Shown piece after piece: positions 16,363 to 25,861 of a stretch of 64,000 bases of DNA. Positions within the stretch are counted from its first letter, which is position 1, and each line of letters begins with the position of its first letter. The notes beneath the pieces were generated by a model. That model saw nothing but the letters and a program-made list of their open reading frames with translations. It made no database searches and was not told the DNA's origin. Origin of the DNA: Novosphingobium ovatum (GTDB lineage: Bacteria; Pseudomonadota; Alphaproteobacteria; Sphingomonadales; Sphingomonadaceae); assembly GCF_009909235.1 (NCBI RefSeq), contig NZ_JAAAPO010000003.1:1-64000 (forward strand), given 5' to 3'. The translations under genes were made by a program, and so were the position numbers.

Positions 16363-16428
16363 GACCCGACCCCGGCCGTTCGGGCGCTGTGGCGTCCGGG
16401 CGGCCCCTGACGTGAAAGAGAGCCCGCC

Positions 16429-17634
16429 ATGGCCAGCCTAGCCGACGCGCCGCCCGCCGCCTTTTCCGCCCCGGCCGCGCCTGTGGCCGCCACCCGCACC
16501 CGCCTGATCGCCATCGACGCGCTGCGCGGGCTGGTGATGCTGTTCATGCTGGTCGACCATGTGCGCGAAACATGGTTCCTGCATTTGCAGGTAACCGATC
16601 CGGTCGACGCGCATACCACCGATCCGGGGCTGTTTTTTACCCGCCTGTTGTCAGCCTTTTGCGCGCCCACCTTTGTCGCGCTGACGGGGCTGTCGGCGTG
16701 GCTCTATGGCCAATCGCATTCCAAGGGCGAGGTCAGCGCCTTCCTGCTCAAGCGCGGCGCGTTCCTGATGCTGCTGGAACTGAGCCTTGTGACCTATGCC
16801 TGGCCCACGCAGATCAACACCTTTCCCCCGCCGACCATCTGGTTGCAGGTGATCTGGGCGATTGGCATCAGCATGGTGGCGCTGGCCGGGATCATCCACC
16901 TGCCGCGCCCGGCACAGGCGGCGATCGGGCTGATCATCGTGTGCGGCCACAATCTGCTGGACCCCATCCGCCTGACCGAGGGCCAGCCCGGCTTTGCCCT
17001 GTGGGCGATGCTGCATCAGCGCGCCGCGATCCATGTGACCGACTGGCTGACGGTCAAGACCACCTATCCGGTGCTGCCGTGGATCGGGGTGATCGCGCTG
17101 GGCTATGCCTGTGGGCCATGGTTCGCGCGCGGCACTGATCCCGCGCCGCGCATCCGGCGGCTGGCGCTGTTGGGGGCGGGGCTGGTTGCGGGCTTTGTCG
17201 TGCTGCGTTTCAGCAATATCTATGGCGACAAGCCCTGGTTTATCGCCGAAACCCCGCTGCGCACCCTCATGAGCTTTCTGGCGCTGACCAAATATCCGCC
17301 CAGCCTGCTGTTCCTGATGCCCACGATGGGCACGGGCTGTTTGCTGCTGGCGTGGTTTGAACGGCTGGGCCAGCACCCGTGGATGGAGCGGCTGACCCAT
17401 CTGGGGGGGGCGCCCATGTTCTATTACGTGCTGCACCTTTATACGCTCAAGGCGATCTATAACGTCGCGCTGGCGCTGTATGGCCCCACCAAGGGCACGG
17501 TGTTTGGCGTCGACAACCTGTCCACGGTGTGGATCTGGGTCGCGCTGTTGATTGTGCCGCTGTATCTGCCCACGCGCTGGTTTGCCGCGCTGAAACAGCG
17601 CCGCCGTGACATCGGCTGGCTGAAGTATCTGTAA
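16429..17634 (+). CDS. DUF1624 (HGSNAT-like) integral membrane protein
   Basis: A 401-residue membrane protein with about 10 helices. It opens with the motif RLIAIDALRGLVMLFMLVDHVRETWF, typical of heparan-alpha-glucosaminide N-acetyltransferase-like DUF1624 proteins, in which the conserved His may take part in acyl transfer. It also has FVALTGLSAWLYGQS after helix 2 and FYYVLHLYTLKAIYN near the C-terminus. The substrate is unknown, and acyl transfer to a glycan or similar polymer is the family expectation. It sits 66 bases after the DUF4198 gene on the same strand and may share its transcript. Confidence 0.8.
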   Translation: MASLADAPPAAFSAPAAPVAATRTRLIAIDALRGLVMLFMLVDHVRETWFLHLQVTDPVDAHTTDPGLFFTRLLSAFCAPTFVALTGLSAWLYGQSHSKGEVSAFLLKRGAFLMLLELSLVTYAWPTQINTFPPPTIWLQVIWAIGISMVALAGIIHLPRPAQAAIGLIIVCGHNLLDPIRLTEGQPGFALWAMLHQRAAIHVTDWLTVKTTYPVLPWIGVIALGYACGPWFARGTDPAPRIRRLALLGAGLVAGFVVLRFSNIYGDKPWFIAETPLRTLMSFLALTKYPPSLLFLMPTMGTGCLLLAWFERLGQHPWMERLTHLGGAPMFYYVLHLYTLKAIYNVALALYGPTKGTVFGVDNLSTVWIWVALLIVPLYLPTRWFAALKQRRRDIGWLKYL

Positions 17635-17644
17635 CATGCGCAAG

Positions 17645-17674
17645 GGGCGGGCAGGCTGGGGCCAATGCCCGCCC
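17645..17674 (+). other. Hairpin after DUF1624 gene, no T-run
   Basis: GGGCGGGCA (17645-17653) and TGCCCGCCC (17666-17674) form a perfect 9-bp stem with a 12-base loop, 11 bases after the stop codon. No T-run follows. It is a candidate transcript end or processing signal. Confidence 0.4.
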
Positions 17675-17921
17675 AAGGTGACGGCATAAAGACACGCCGT
17701 CATGCTTTATTCACAATAATCGGCCGCGCCGGGTGCAGGCTTCAACCAAAGATTCCTGCGCGGCGGCATAGCCTGACACAGTCAAAACAAACGGCAGGCA
17801 CCGCCACATGAGGGACCCGGAATCGCAGAATTCCGCAGGTTTGTTGGTAAGGCGGGCGCATAGACCGGGCATAATAAACAAGCAGGACGCGGAACAATTC
17901 GCTAATCAGGGATCAGGTGAC

Positions 17922-20066
17922 ATGACGAAACTCTCCGCAATGCGACACATTCTTTTGGCCGGCGTGGGGCTGTCGGCCGCGATGGCCGCGCCTGCACAGG
18001 CCGCCGCCGCCGATGAGCAGGGCACGATCGTGGTCACTGCCCAGCGTCAGCAATATCGCGGTGATGTGCCGATCAAGGAATTGCCGCAGACGATCCAGGT
18101 GATCGACCGCGCCCTGCTGACCGATCTGAACGTGACCCGTCTGGACAATGCGCTGGATCTGGCGGGCGGCGTGACGCGCCAGAACAATTTTGGCGGCGTG
18201 TGGGACAGCTTTGCCATTCGCGGTTTTGCCGGTGACGAAAACTTCCCCTCGGGCTTTCTGGTCAACGGGTTCAACGGTGGCCGTGGTTACGGCGGCCCGC
18301 GTGACGCGTCGAACATTGACAAGATCGAGGTGCTGAAGGGCCCCAATGGCGCGGTCTTTGGCCGTGGTGAGCCGGGCGGCACCGTCAACATCATCACCCG
18401 CAAGGCGACGCTGGGCAAGACCTTCGGCTCGGCCACCTTTACCGGCGGCAGCTTCTCGACCTATCGTGGTGAGGGCGATGTCAACGTGGCGCTGACCGGC
18501 AATCTGGCGGTGCGGCTGAACGGCGCGCGCGAAACGGCCGACAGCTTCCGCGACTATGTCCACACCAGCAAGACGATCCTGACGCCCTCGATCCTGTTCA
18601 AGCCGTTTGAGTCCACCACGCTGACCTATGAGATGGAATATGTCGACCTCAAGACGCCGTTCGATCGCGGCATCGTGGCGATCAATGGCCAGTTGGGCGC
18701 GGTGTCGCGCAACACGTTCCTGGGCGAACCGGGTGATGGCCAGAACGAGATCTCGGTGCGCGGCCATCAGGTGCAGCTGACGCAGGATCTGGGCGGCGAC
18801 CACTGGGTGTTCATCGGCGGCTTTGGCTATCGTGAGACCAGCTTTACCGGCTATTCCTCGGACGCGGAACTGGCGGCCGGGCGTCAGACGCTGTATTCGA
18901 CCGGCACGATGCTGTCGCGTCAGCGCCGCTATCGTGATTTCCAGACCACCAACATTGTCGGCCGCGCCGAAGTGTCGGGCCGGATCACCACGGCGGGCAT
19001 CGTCAACCACGTCCTGCTGGGCGCGGACGTCGATCAGTTCGACATCAATCTGCTGCAACTGCGCTATCGCCCCTCGGCCTATACGGCGGGCAATCCGGTG
19101 ACGTCGGCATCCAATGCGGTCAATGTGTTCGCGCCGGTCTATGGCTCGACGCCCACGCCGACCTCGACGGTGTTCAACTCGCTGGAAATCCAGAAGTCCT
19201 GGGGCATTTACGCGCAGGACCAGATCGACCTGACGGACAAGCTGAAGCTGCGTCTGGGTGGCCGTTATGACCACTTCAACCAGCAGATCGGCAACCGCAC
19301 CGGCGCCTTTGTGCCCACCACCAATGTGTCGCGCAACCGCTTCAGCCCTTCGGTCGGCATCCTGTATGACGTGACGAGCAAGGTCGGCGTCTATGGCGCC
19401 TATGGCACCGGTTTCCGCCCCAACAGCGGTCAGGACGCCAGCGGCAAGCCGTTCGAGCCGGAAACCAGCCGTTCGTTCGAGATCGGTGTGCGCTACACCA
19501 CCAAGGCGATCAGCGCCTCGCTGGCCGCGTTCACCATGACCAAGAACAACATCCTGACCTCGGACCCGGCCAATGCGGGCTTCTCGATCGCGGGGGGCAA
19601 GGCCAAGAGTCAGGGCATCGAGGCCGCCGTTGACGCCAATCTGCCGGGCATGTGGGTGGTCCACGCCACCTATTCGTACACCGACGCGCATTGGACCAGC
19701 AGCTCGCTGGACCCCAATTTCGCCCAGACGATCCAGCCCGGCGCATTGCTGATCAACATCCCCAAGAGCACCGCCAACCTGTTGGTGACCAAGGGCTTTG
19801 AATTGGGCAAGGCGGGCAAGGTGACGGTCGGTGGCGGCCTGAACTATGTCAGCTCGCGTCTGGGGGAAACGGCCACGACCTTCATGCTGCCGGCCTATAC
19901 GCTGACCCGCGCGATGGTCAGCTATCAGCCGGTCAAGAACGTCAAGGTGGGCGTGGATGTGACCAACCTGTTCGACATCACCTGGTACTCCAGCTCGTAT
20001 TCGCGCCTGTGGGTGGCGCCGGGCGCGCCGCGCACGGTGATGGCACACGTCAACGTCTCGTTCTGA
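17922..20066 (+). CDS. TonB-dependent siderophore-type receptor
   Basis: A 714-residue outer-membrane receptor: signal peptide (cleavage near AQA-AAADEQ), TonB box GTIVVTAQ, a plug domain with IDKIEVLKGPNGAVFGRGEP and GGTVNIITRK (the ferric-siderophore receptor signature), a 22-strand barrel and a terminal NVSF. It probably imports an iron chelate. The start at 17922 is chosen because AGGTGA lies just upstream and the signal peptide begins there. A longer frame upstream lacks these features. A PepSY membrane protein gene follows, a common pairing in iron-uptake loci. I could not identify a convincing Fur box in the roughly 290-base upstream region. Confidence 0.9.
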   Translation: MTKLSAMRHILLAGVGLSAAMAAPAQAAAADEQGTIVVTAQRQQYRGDVPIKELPQTIQVIDRALLTDLNVTRLDNALDLAGGVTRQNNFGGVWDSFAIRGFAGDENFPSGFLVNGFNGGRGYGGPRDASNIDKIEVLKGPNGAVFGRGEPGGTVNIITRKATLGKTFGSATFTGGSFSTYRGEGDVNVALTGNLAVRLNGARETADSFRDYVHTSKTILTPSILFKPFESTTLTYEMEYVDLKTPFDRGIVAINGQLGAVSRNTFLGEPGDGQNEISVRGHQVQLTQDLGGDHWVFIGGFGYRETSFTGYSSDAELAAGRQTLYSTGTMLSRQRRYRDFQTTNIVGRAEVSGRITTAGIVNHVLLGADVDQFDINLLQLRYRPSAYTAGNPVTSASNAVNVFAPVYGSTPTPTSTVFNSLEIQKSWGIYAQDQIDLTDKLKLRLGGRYDHFNQQIGNRTGAFVPTTNVSRNRFSPSVGILYDVTSKVGVYGAYGTGFRPNSGQDASGKPFEPETSRSFEIGVRYTTKAISASLAAFTMTKNNILTSDPANAGFSIAGGKAKSQGIEAAVDANLPGMWVVHATYSYTDAHWTSSSLDPNFAQTIQPGALLINIPKSTANLLVTKGFELGKAGKVTVGGGLNYVSSRLGETATTFMLPAYTLTRAMVSYQPVKNVKVGVDVTNLFDITWYSSSYSRLWVAPGAPRTVMAHVNVSF

Positions 20067-20136
20067 ACGGGGCGGTAATGGCCGGGGCGTCATGCTCCGG
20101 CCCTGACCGGAGCGACAGCTTCGGGTCGCAGGTCTC

Positions 20137-20162
20137 GCCGCTGCCCTCCCTCGGGCGGCGGC
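20137..20162 (+). other. Strong intergenic hairpin
   Basis: GCCGCTGCCC (20137-20146) and GGGCGGCGGC (20153-20162) form a 10-bp stem (one T:G pair) with a 6-base loop between the receptor and the PepSY gene. A second hairpin (GGCCGGGG with CTCCGGCC, around 20082-20104) precedes it. There are no T-runs. They may control differential expression of the two genes. Confidence 0.4.
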
Positions 20163-20223
20163 GAAGGCTTGTTGTGGGTGATGACCGGGCGTAGCCTTTG
20201 CCCTTACTCCTGTCAGAAAGCGG

Positions 20224-21279
20224 ATGATGATGGCCCGCGATCCCCGATTTGCTGCAAAAATGCTGCGCTGGCACCGCTGGCTGGCGTTGGCGCTGGCGCC
20301 GCTGTTGCTGGGACAGGCGCTGACCGGGCTGGTGCTGGTGCTGGGCGATCCCGTGGCGCGGATGACCGATCCGGCGGTGGGGGCGGCTGGCCCCGCCGCG
20401 CCTCCCGCGCGGCTGATCGCGGCGGCGCAGGGGGCGCTGCCGGGGGCGGTGGTCTATCGGCTGGACTATCCGGGGCGGGCCGATGCCCCGGTGCAGGCGC
20501 GGCTGGTGAGGGCTGATGGCGCCGAACGCTTTGCCGCGCTGGACCCGCACAGCGGGGCCGTGCTGCGCAGCGGAGGCTTTGCCGCGTTCCCGCTGCGGCT
20601 GGCCGAACAATGGCATTATCGGCTGCTGCTGGGCGTGGCGGGGATTGGCGTGGTGATGCTGGGCGGAGCAGGGCTGGTGCTGATCGGCGGCAGCGGCCTG
20701 TGGCAATGGTGGCCGGGGCGGGGCAAAATCCGCGCCAGTCTGAAAATCAACCCGCGCCTGCCCGCGCGCATCCGCCTGCGCCATTGGCACCGCAGCATCG
20801 GCGTGGTGGTGGCGGTGGTGTTGTTGAACAGCGCGGTGACCGGGCTGGTGATCGCCTGGCCGGGGTTCAGCCTGCCGACGATCGGCGCGCCCGCCGTGCC
20901 GCCGCCGCCCACCGGCACCACGCAGGCGCAGGTGGATGCGGCATGGGCCGATGGCGCGGCGCGGATGGCGCCTGCCGCGCTGCACGACCTGCGCGTGGGC
21001 AGCCATGGCCGCGTGACCCTGCATTACGCCGCGCCCGGCGGCAACGTCCATGCGCTGGACCGGCTGGTGGTGACGCCCGATGCGCCCCTCGTGCTGACCC
21101 GCGCCGCCACCGCGCCACCGGCATGGATGCAGGTGATGCCCTTTCACGCGGGCGACATCGCGGGCTGGCCGGGGCGGATCCTGGTTGGCGCTGGCGCGCT
21201 GGCGCTGATCTTCCTGACGTTGAGCGGGCCGCTGATGTGGTGGCGCGCGCGTCGCAAACCTCTGACTCAAAAGGCCTGA
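20224..21279 (+). CDS. PepSY-associated transmembrane protein
   Basis: A 351-residue inner-membrane protein with four predicted helices (about residues 18-40, 135-160, 196-216 and 315-338). Its PepSY_TM pattern includes KMLRWHRWLALALAPLLLGQALTGLVL at the start, EQWHYRLLLG, and RLRHWHRSIGVVVAVVLLNSAVTGL, with paired histidines suited to heme or metal. Such proteins lie beside TonB receptors for siderophores and are proposed ferric-chelate reductases or accessory factors. The next gene starts three bases after its stop, so the two are probably co-transcribed. Confidence 0.82.
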   Translation: MMMARDPRFAAKMLRWHRWLALALAPLLLGQALTGLVLVLGDPVARMTDPAVGAAGPAAPPARLIAAAQGALPGAVVYRLDYPGRADAPVQARLVRADGAERFAALDPHSGAVLRSGGFAAFPLRLAEQWHYRLLLGVAGIGVVMLGGAGLVLIGGSGLWQWWPGRGKIRASLKINPRLPARIRLRHWHRSIGVVVAVVLLNSAVTGLVIAWPGFSLPTIGAPAVPPPPTGTTQAQVDAAWADGAARMAPAALHDLRVGSHGRVTLHYAAPGGNVHALDRLVVTPDAPLVLTRAATAPPAWMQVMPFHAGDIAGWPGRILVGAGALALIFLTLSGPLMWWRARRKPLTQKA

Positions 21280-21282
21280 TCC

Positions 21283-22212
21283 ATGACCGCAATCCTGCAC
21301 TATGGCGACGAGGCGCGCGGCCGCCTGTGGGCCGAGATCTTTGCCCGCGATTGCCCGCAGGTGGATTTCCGCTGTTGGCCCGATGTGGGCGATGCCGATG
21401 ACATCCGCTATCTGGTGGCATGGACGCTGACGCCCGAACTGATCGCCGCGCTGCCCCGGCTGGAGGTGCTGTTTTCGGTCGGGGCAGGGGTGGATCAGCT
21501 GGACCTGTCGCTGTTGCCGCCCCACGTCCGCCTGATCCGCATGATCGAGCCGGGGATCACCACCACCATGGCCGAATATGTGACCATGGCCACGCTGATG
21601 CTGCACCGCGACATGCCCGTACTGATGCAGGCCCAGCGCACCGGCGACTGGCCCCACCCGCATGTGCGCATGGCGCATGAATGTCGCGTGGGGATCATGG
21701 GGCTGGGCGAATTGGGGCAGGCGGTGGCGGCCATGCTGGGCCCCATCGGTTTCCGTCTGTCGGGGTGGAGCCGTTCGCCGCGCCAGATCGCGGGGATGGA
21801 ATGCCACCATGGCGCCGATGGTCTGGAGGTCTTTTTGCGCGGGGCACAGATCCTGATCTGCCTGTTGCCGCTGACCGATGAAACGCGCGGCATACTGTGC
21901 CGCGACACCTTTGCCAAAATGCCGCCAGGCGCGGGGCTGATCAATGTCGCGCGCGGCGGGCATCTGGTGCAGGATGATCTGATCCCGGCGCTGGACGATG
22001 GGCTGCTCTCGGCCGTGGTGCTGGATGTGTGCAGCCCCGAACCCCTGCCAAAAACCCACGCATTCCGCGCAGATCCGCGCATCATCCTGACCCCGCACAT
22101 CGCCGGAGTCACCCGCCATGACACCGCCATCCACAGCCTGATCGACAATGTCCGCGCGGTGTTGGCGGGGCAGGGCGTGGCCGGTGACGTGGATCGCGCG
22201 CGCGGCTATTGA
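21283..22212 (+). CDS. ghrA: Glyoxylate/hydroxypyruvate reductase A-like D-2-hydroxyacid dehydrogenase
   Basis: A 309-residue NAD(P)-dependent D-2-hydroxyacid dehydrogenase of the GhrA type. The cofactor-binding motif GIMGLGELGQ is near residue 135. The catalytic residues lie in INVARGGHLV (Arg), CSPEPLP (Glu) and ILTPHIAG (His). It reduces glyoxylate or hydroxypyruvate to glycolate or glycerate, or a related 2-keto acid. It starts 3 bases after the PepSY gene but functionally fits the catabolic genes that follow, where a 2-keto acid could be an end product. Confidence 0.88.
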   Translation: MTAILHYGDEARGRLWAEIFARDCPQVDFRCWPDVGDADDIRYLVAWTLTPELIAALPRLEVLFSVGAGVDQLDLSLLPPHVRLIRMIEPGITTTMAEYVTMATLMLHRDMPVLMQAQRTGDWPHPHVRMAHECRVGIMGLGELGQAVAAMLGPIGFRLSGWSRSPRQIAGMECHHGADGLEVFLRGAQILICLLPLTDETRGILCRDTFAKMPPGAGLINVARGGHLVQDDLIPALDDGLLSAVVLDVCSPEPLPKTHAFRADPRIILTPHIAGVTRHDTAIHSLIDNVRAVLAGQGVAGDVDRARGY

Positions 22213-22380
22213 GGCGCGGCACAGCATGCCGTTTGCGGCGGCCAAAAAAACCGCGCGGCATGAACCGGCCCGTCCAATCGGGTGCAAGTTCTGGCTCGGC
22301 AATGGCCATATGCTGATCAGCCATCCGGCCCTGACACCCGGGGCCATCCGATACCGGGCCGCAAAGGACCACACGCGCTT

Positions 22381-23052
22381 ATGACCCATATCTTCACGCC
22401 CAAGTTCATCAGCTTTGACTGCTATGGCACGCTGATCAAGTTCCACATGGCCGACATGGCCCGCGACTTTTACGCCGACACCGTGGGCGAGGCCAACATG
22501 GCCGCCTTCAACAAGGATTTCAGCGCCTACCGCTTTGACGAGGTGCTGGGCGCGTGGAAGCCCTATCGCCAGATCATCGGCAACGCGCTGGCCCGCACCG
22601 CGAAAAAATGGGGCGTGGCCTATGACGAGGCCTATGGCGAGGCGATCTATAACGCCGTGCCGACTTGGGGGCCGCACCCCGATGTGCCCGCCGGTCTGGC
22701 CAAGATCGGCGACAAGATCCCGCTGGTGATCCTGTCGAACGCGATGAACTGTCAGATCCACGACAACGTGGCCAAGCTGGGCGCGCCGTTCCACGCGGTC
22801 TATACGGCGGAAAGCGCGCAGGCCTACAAGCCGCGGATGCAGGCGTTCGAATATATGTTCGACCAGCTGGGCTGGGGGCCGGAAGTGGGGATGCATGTCT
22901 CGTCCAGCTTCCGCTATGACCAGAACACCGCCACCGATCTGCGTTTCGGCACGCGGGTGTTTGTGGGCCGTGGGCACGAACCCTCCAACGCCAACTATCG
23001 CGATGTGGAAATCCCCCACATCGGTTGCCTGCCCGCGCTGGTCGGGCTGTAA
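22381..23052 (+). CDS. HAD hydrolase, haloacid dehalogenase type II-like
   Basis: A 223-residue HAD-superfamily hydrolase. The nucleophile is D13 in FISFDCYGTLIKF. Motif II is LSNAMN, motif III contains the lysine of AQAYKPRMQAFEY, and the acidic motif IV region is VSSSFRYDQ. Its architecture matches L-2-haloacid dehalogenase (type II) proteins, but such proteins next to amino-acid oxidases often act on other substrates. The ATG at 22381 directly begins the conserved N-terminus. It is the first gene of the tightly packed catabolic operon and ends 5 bases before the next start. Confidence 0.8.
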   Translation: MTHIFTPKFISFDCYGTLIKFHMADMARDFYADTVGEANMAAFNKDFSAYRFDEVLGAWKPYRQIIGNALARTAKKWGVAYDEAYGEAIYNAVPTWGPHPDVPAGLAKIGDKIPLVILSNAMNCQIHDNVAKLGAPFHAVYTAESAQAYKPRMQAFEYMFDQLGWGPEVGMHVSSSFRYDQNTATDLRFGTRVFVGRGHEPSNANYRDVEIPHIGCLPALVGL

Positions 23053-23057
23053 TCGGC

Positions 23058-24341
23058 ATGGGCGCGGCGCCGCTGTCATACTGGCAGGCCAGCGCCGCCC
23101 CGTTTGCCCACGGGCAGGCGGGCGCGGTCGAGGGCGCGGTGGATGTGGCCATCATCGGTGGCGGCTTTACCGGATTGTCGGCGGCGCTGGCCTGCGCGCA
23201 GGGCGGGGCCAGCGTGGCCTTGCTGGAGGCGGATGGCGTGATGCAGGGTGCATCGGGCCGCAACGGCGGGCAATGCAACGCGGGCACCGCGCATGACTTT
23301 GGCGCGCTGGCCAGCGCCCATGGTGTCGAGGCCGCGCGGCGCTGGTATCTGGCGCATTGCGATGCGGTGGACACGGTCGAACGGCTGGTGCGCGAGCACG
23401 CCATCGATGCCGATTTCGCCCGCTGTGGCCGCGCCAAACTGGCCGCCAAGCCACAGCATTTCCCCAAGCTGGAGGCGGCCTATCGCCTGTTGGCCGCCGA
23501 GGTGGACCCCAACGTCATGCTGGTCCCCCCCGACCAGATCCGCACCGAGGTGAACAGCCCCGAATTCCACGGCGCCTTGGTGCAAAAGACCAGCGCGCGG
23601 CTGCATGTCGGGCGCTTTGGCATGGGGCTGGCCGATGCGGCGGCGCGGGTTGGCGCGCGTATCTGGGAACGCGCCCCCGTCACCGGCCTGACCCGCCAGG
23701 GCGCGGGCTGGCGGGTGGAAACGCCGCGCGGCCGCCTGACCGCCAAACAGGTGCTGGTCGCCACCGGCGGGGCCAGCCCACAGGCGCCCTTTGGCTGGTT
23801 CCGGCGGCGGATCGTCTCGGTCGGCAGCTTTGCCATCGCCACCGCGCCGCTGGACGATGCGCTGGTCGATCACCTGTTCCCTACCCGCCGCAATTACGTC
23901 ACCAGCCGGATCATCGGCAATTACTGGCGGCTGACGGGCGACAACCGGCTGGTCTTTGGCGGGCGGGCGCGCTTTGCCCTGTCGAACCCGGCGTCCGATC
24001 TGAAAGGCGCGGCCATTCTGGAACAGGCCATGATCCGCATGTTCCCCGATCTGGCGGGCGTGGGGATCGAACATCGCTGGGGCGGGACGATCGACCTGAC
24101 GCAGGACCGCCTGCCGCGCGCGGGCGAGCACGATGGATTGTTCTATGCCATGGGCTATTCCGGGCATGGGGTGCAGATGGCCACCCATATGGGGCAGGTG
24201 ATGGCCCGCGTCATGGGGGGCGATCCGGCCGCCAATCCCTTTGCCGGCCTGTCGTGGCCCGCCATCCCCGGCCATCTGGGCAAGGCGTGGTTCCTGCCCT
24301 TTGTGGGTGCCTATTACCGTGTGCAGGACTGGCTGAAATGA
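23058..24341 (+). CDS. FAD-dependent amine/amino-acid oxidoreductase (PuuB-like)
   Basis: A 427-residue DAO-fold flavoenzyme. The FAD-binding motif GGGFTG lies at residues 34-39, an acidic residue follows in LLEADGV, and SGRNGGQCNAG is the signature shared with gamma-glutamylputrescine oxidoreductase and related enzymes. The C-terminal GLFYAMGYSGHGVQMATHMG is also typical. It oxidises a C-N bond of a primary or secondary amine, releasing an aldehyde or keto compound. Genes for an aminotransferase and aldehyde dehydrogenases downstream could process that product. It overlaps the binding-protein gene by 4 bp. Confidence 0.85.
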   Translation: MGAAPLSYWQASAAPFAHGQAGAVEGAVDVAIIGGGFTGLSAALACAQGGASVALLEADGVMQGASGRNGGQCNAGTAHDFGALASAHGVEAARRWYLAHCDAVDTVERLVREHAIDADFARCGRAKLAAKPQHFPKLEAAYRLLAAEVDPNVMLVPPDQIRTEVNSPEFHGALVQKTSARLHVGRFGMGLADAAARVGARIWERAPVTGLTRQGAGWRVETPRGRLTAKQVLVATGGASPQAPFGWFRRRIVSVGSFAIATAPLDDALVDHLFPTRRNYVTSRIIGNYWRLTGDNRLVFGGRARFALSNPASDLKGAAILEQAMIRMFPDLAGVGIEHRWGGTIDLTQDRLPRAGEHDGLFYAMGYSGHGVQMATHMGQVMARVMGGDPAANPFAGLSWPAIPGHLGKAWFLPFVGAYYRVQDWLK

Positions 24342-25861
24342 GCGGATTTTCGCGCAGAGGGCTGATGGGCGGCGCGCTGGCGGGCGCGGTCTTGCCCGCA
24401 TGCGGCCATGCCGCCGCACTGATCCCGCGCCGGGGCGGAGCGGTGCGTGTGGCGACCCAATCGGTCTCCACCGCCGACACGCTGGACCCGGCCAAGGGTG
24501 CGCTGTCCACCGATTACGTGCGCCACTACATGCTCTATTCCGGCCTGACCAAGACCGGCCCCGACATGGTCACCCGTCCCTCGCTGGCCGAACGGATCGA
24601 GAGCGCCGACCGCATCACATGGCATTTCGCCCTGCGCCGGGGCGTGCATTTCCACGATGGCGCCGAATTGACCAGCGCGGACGTGGTATGGTCGCTGCGC
24701 CGCCATGCCGATCCCGCGCTGGGGTCAAAAATGGCGGGCATTGTCAAACAATTCGCGCAAGTCACCGCCGATGGCCGATATGGCGTGACGATCCGCCTGA
24801 CCGGCCCCAACGCCGATTTGCCGGTGATTTTGGCGCAATCGCATTTCCTGATCTTGCGGGCGGGCGCGACCCATCCCGATGGCAATGGCACCGGCCCCTA
24901 TCGTCTGGCCCAGTTCAAGCCCGGCATCCGCACCATCGTCACCCGCAATGCCGATTACTGGGTGGCGGGGCGGCCTTATCTCGACCGGATCGAACTGATC
25001 TCGATCCCTGATGAGGTCAGCCGGGTGAACGCGCTGTTGTCGGGCGATGTGCAATTGGTCAACGCGATCAACCCGCGCTCGACCCGGCGGGTGCAGGGAT
25101 CGGCAGGGCATGCGGTGCTTTCGACGCCATCGGCGCTGTACACCAACCTGATCGCGCGCCAGACACAATTGCCCACCGGCAATCCGCATTTCGTCGCCGC
25201 GTTAAAGCATCTGATCGACCGGGATCTGGTGAAACGGGCGCTGTTTCGCGGCTATGCCACCATCGGCAATGATCAGCCGATCCCGCCGTTCCACCGCTAT
25301 TACAACCCCGCCGTGCCGCAAACCGGGCTGGATCTGGACCGGGCGCGCTGGCACCTGCAACGTGGCGGGCTGACGGGGGTGCGTTTGCCGATCTATGCCA
25401 GCCCGGCGGCCGAAGGCTCGGTCGACATGGCGTCCATCCTGCAGGAATATGGCGCGCGGGTGGGGCTGGACCTGTCTGTGACGCGGGTGCCGGCCGATGG
25501 CTATTGGTCGACGCATTGGATGAAACACCCGCTGACCTTTGGCAACACCAACCCGCGCCCGACGGCCGATCTGGTGTTCAGCCTGTTTTACAAATCGGAC
25601 GCGGCATGGAACGAAAGCGGGTGGCAGAACCCTCGTTTCGACCAATTGCTGTTGGCCGCCCGCGCCGAAGCCGACGAGGCCCGCCGCCGGGCGATGTATG
25701 GCGAGATGCAGCAATTGGTGCATGACCACGCCGGGTCGATGATCCCGGTGTTCATCAATCTGATCGATGGCCATGACCGGCGGTTGTGCGGGCTGTCACC
25801 GGTGCCGGCAGGGGGCATGATGGGCTATCAATTTGCCGAATACGCATGGTGGAACGCATGA
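24338..25861 (+). CDS. ABC transporter substrate-binding protein, family 5 (peptide/opine type)
   Basis: A 507-residue periplasmic binding protein of the SBP_bac_5 family with a twin-arginine-like signal (FSRRGLMGG) and a possible lipobox (LPAC). Family hallmarks are GGAVRVATQSVSTADTLDPAKG after the signal, WHFALRRGVHFHDGAELTSADVVWSL, and NGTGPYRLAQFKPG. Such proteins bind di- and oligopeptides, opines, nickel chelates or similar ligands. The start codon overlaps the oxidase stop (ATGA at 24338-24341). Permease and ATPase genes follow directly, so the importer is complete. The ligand is presumably the substrate of the surrounding oxidases. Confidence 0.9.
   Translation: MSGFSRRGLMGGALAGAVLPACGHAAALIPRRGGAVRVATQSVSTADTLDPAKGALSTDYVRHYMLYSGLTKTGPDMVTRPSLAERIESADRITWHFALRRGVHFHDGAELTSADVVWSLRRHADPALGSKMAGIVKQFAQVTADGRYGVTIRLTGPNADLPVILAQSHFLILRAGATHPDGNGTGPYRLAQFKPGIRTIVTRNADYWVAGRPYLDRIELISIPDEVSRVNALLSGDVQLVNAINPRSTRRVQGSAGHAVLSTPSALYTNLIARQTQLPTGNPHFVAALKHLIDRDLVKRALFRGYATIGNDQPIPPFHRYYNPAVPQTGLDLDRARWHLQRGGLTGVRLPIYASPAAEGSVDMASILQEYGARVGLDLSVTRVPADGYWSTHWMKHPLTFGNTNPRPTADLVFSLFYKSDAAWNESGWQNPRFDQLLLAARAEADEARRRAMYGEMQQLVHDHAGSMIPVFINLIDGHDRRLCGLSPVPAGGMMGYQFAEYAWWNA

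Noticed and set aside
17700..17921. Fur-box-like AT-rich stretch before the siderophore-type receptor
   Set aside because: No 19-bp repeat matching the Fur consensus could be aligned with enough matches to claim a site.
20050..23079. A roughly 1000-codon minus-strand open frame
   Set aside because: It spans four well-supported plus-strand genes and shows only the composition typical of antisense frames in high-GC DNA.
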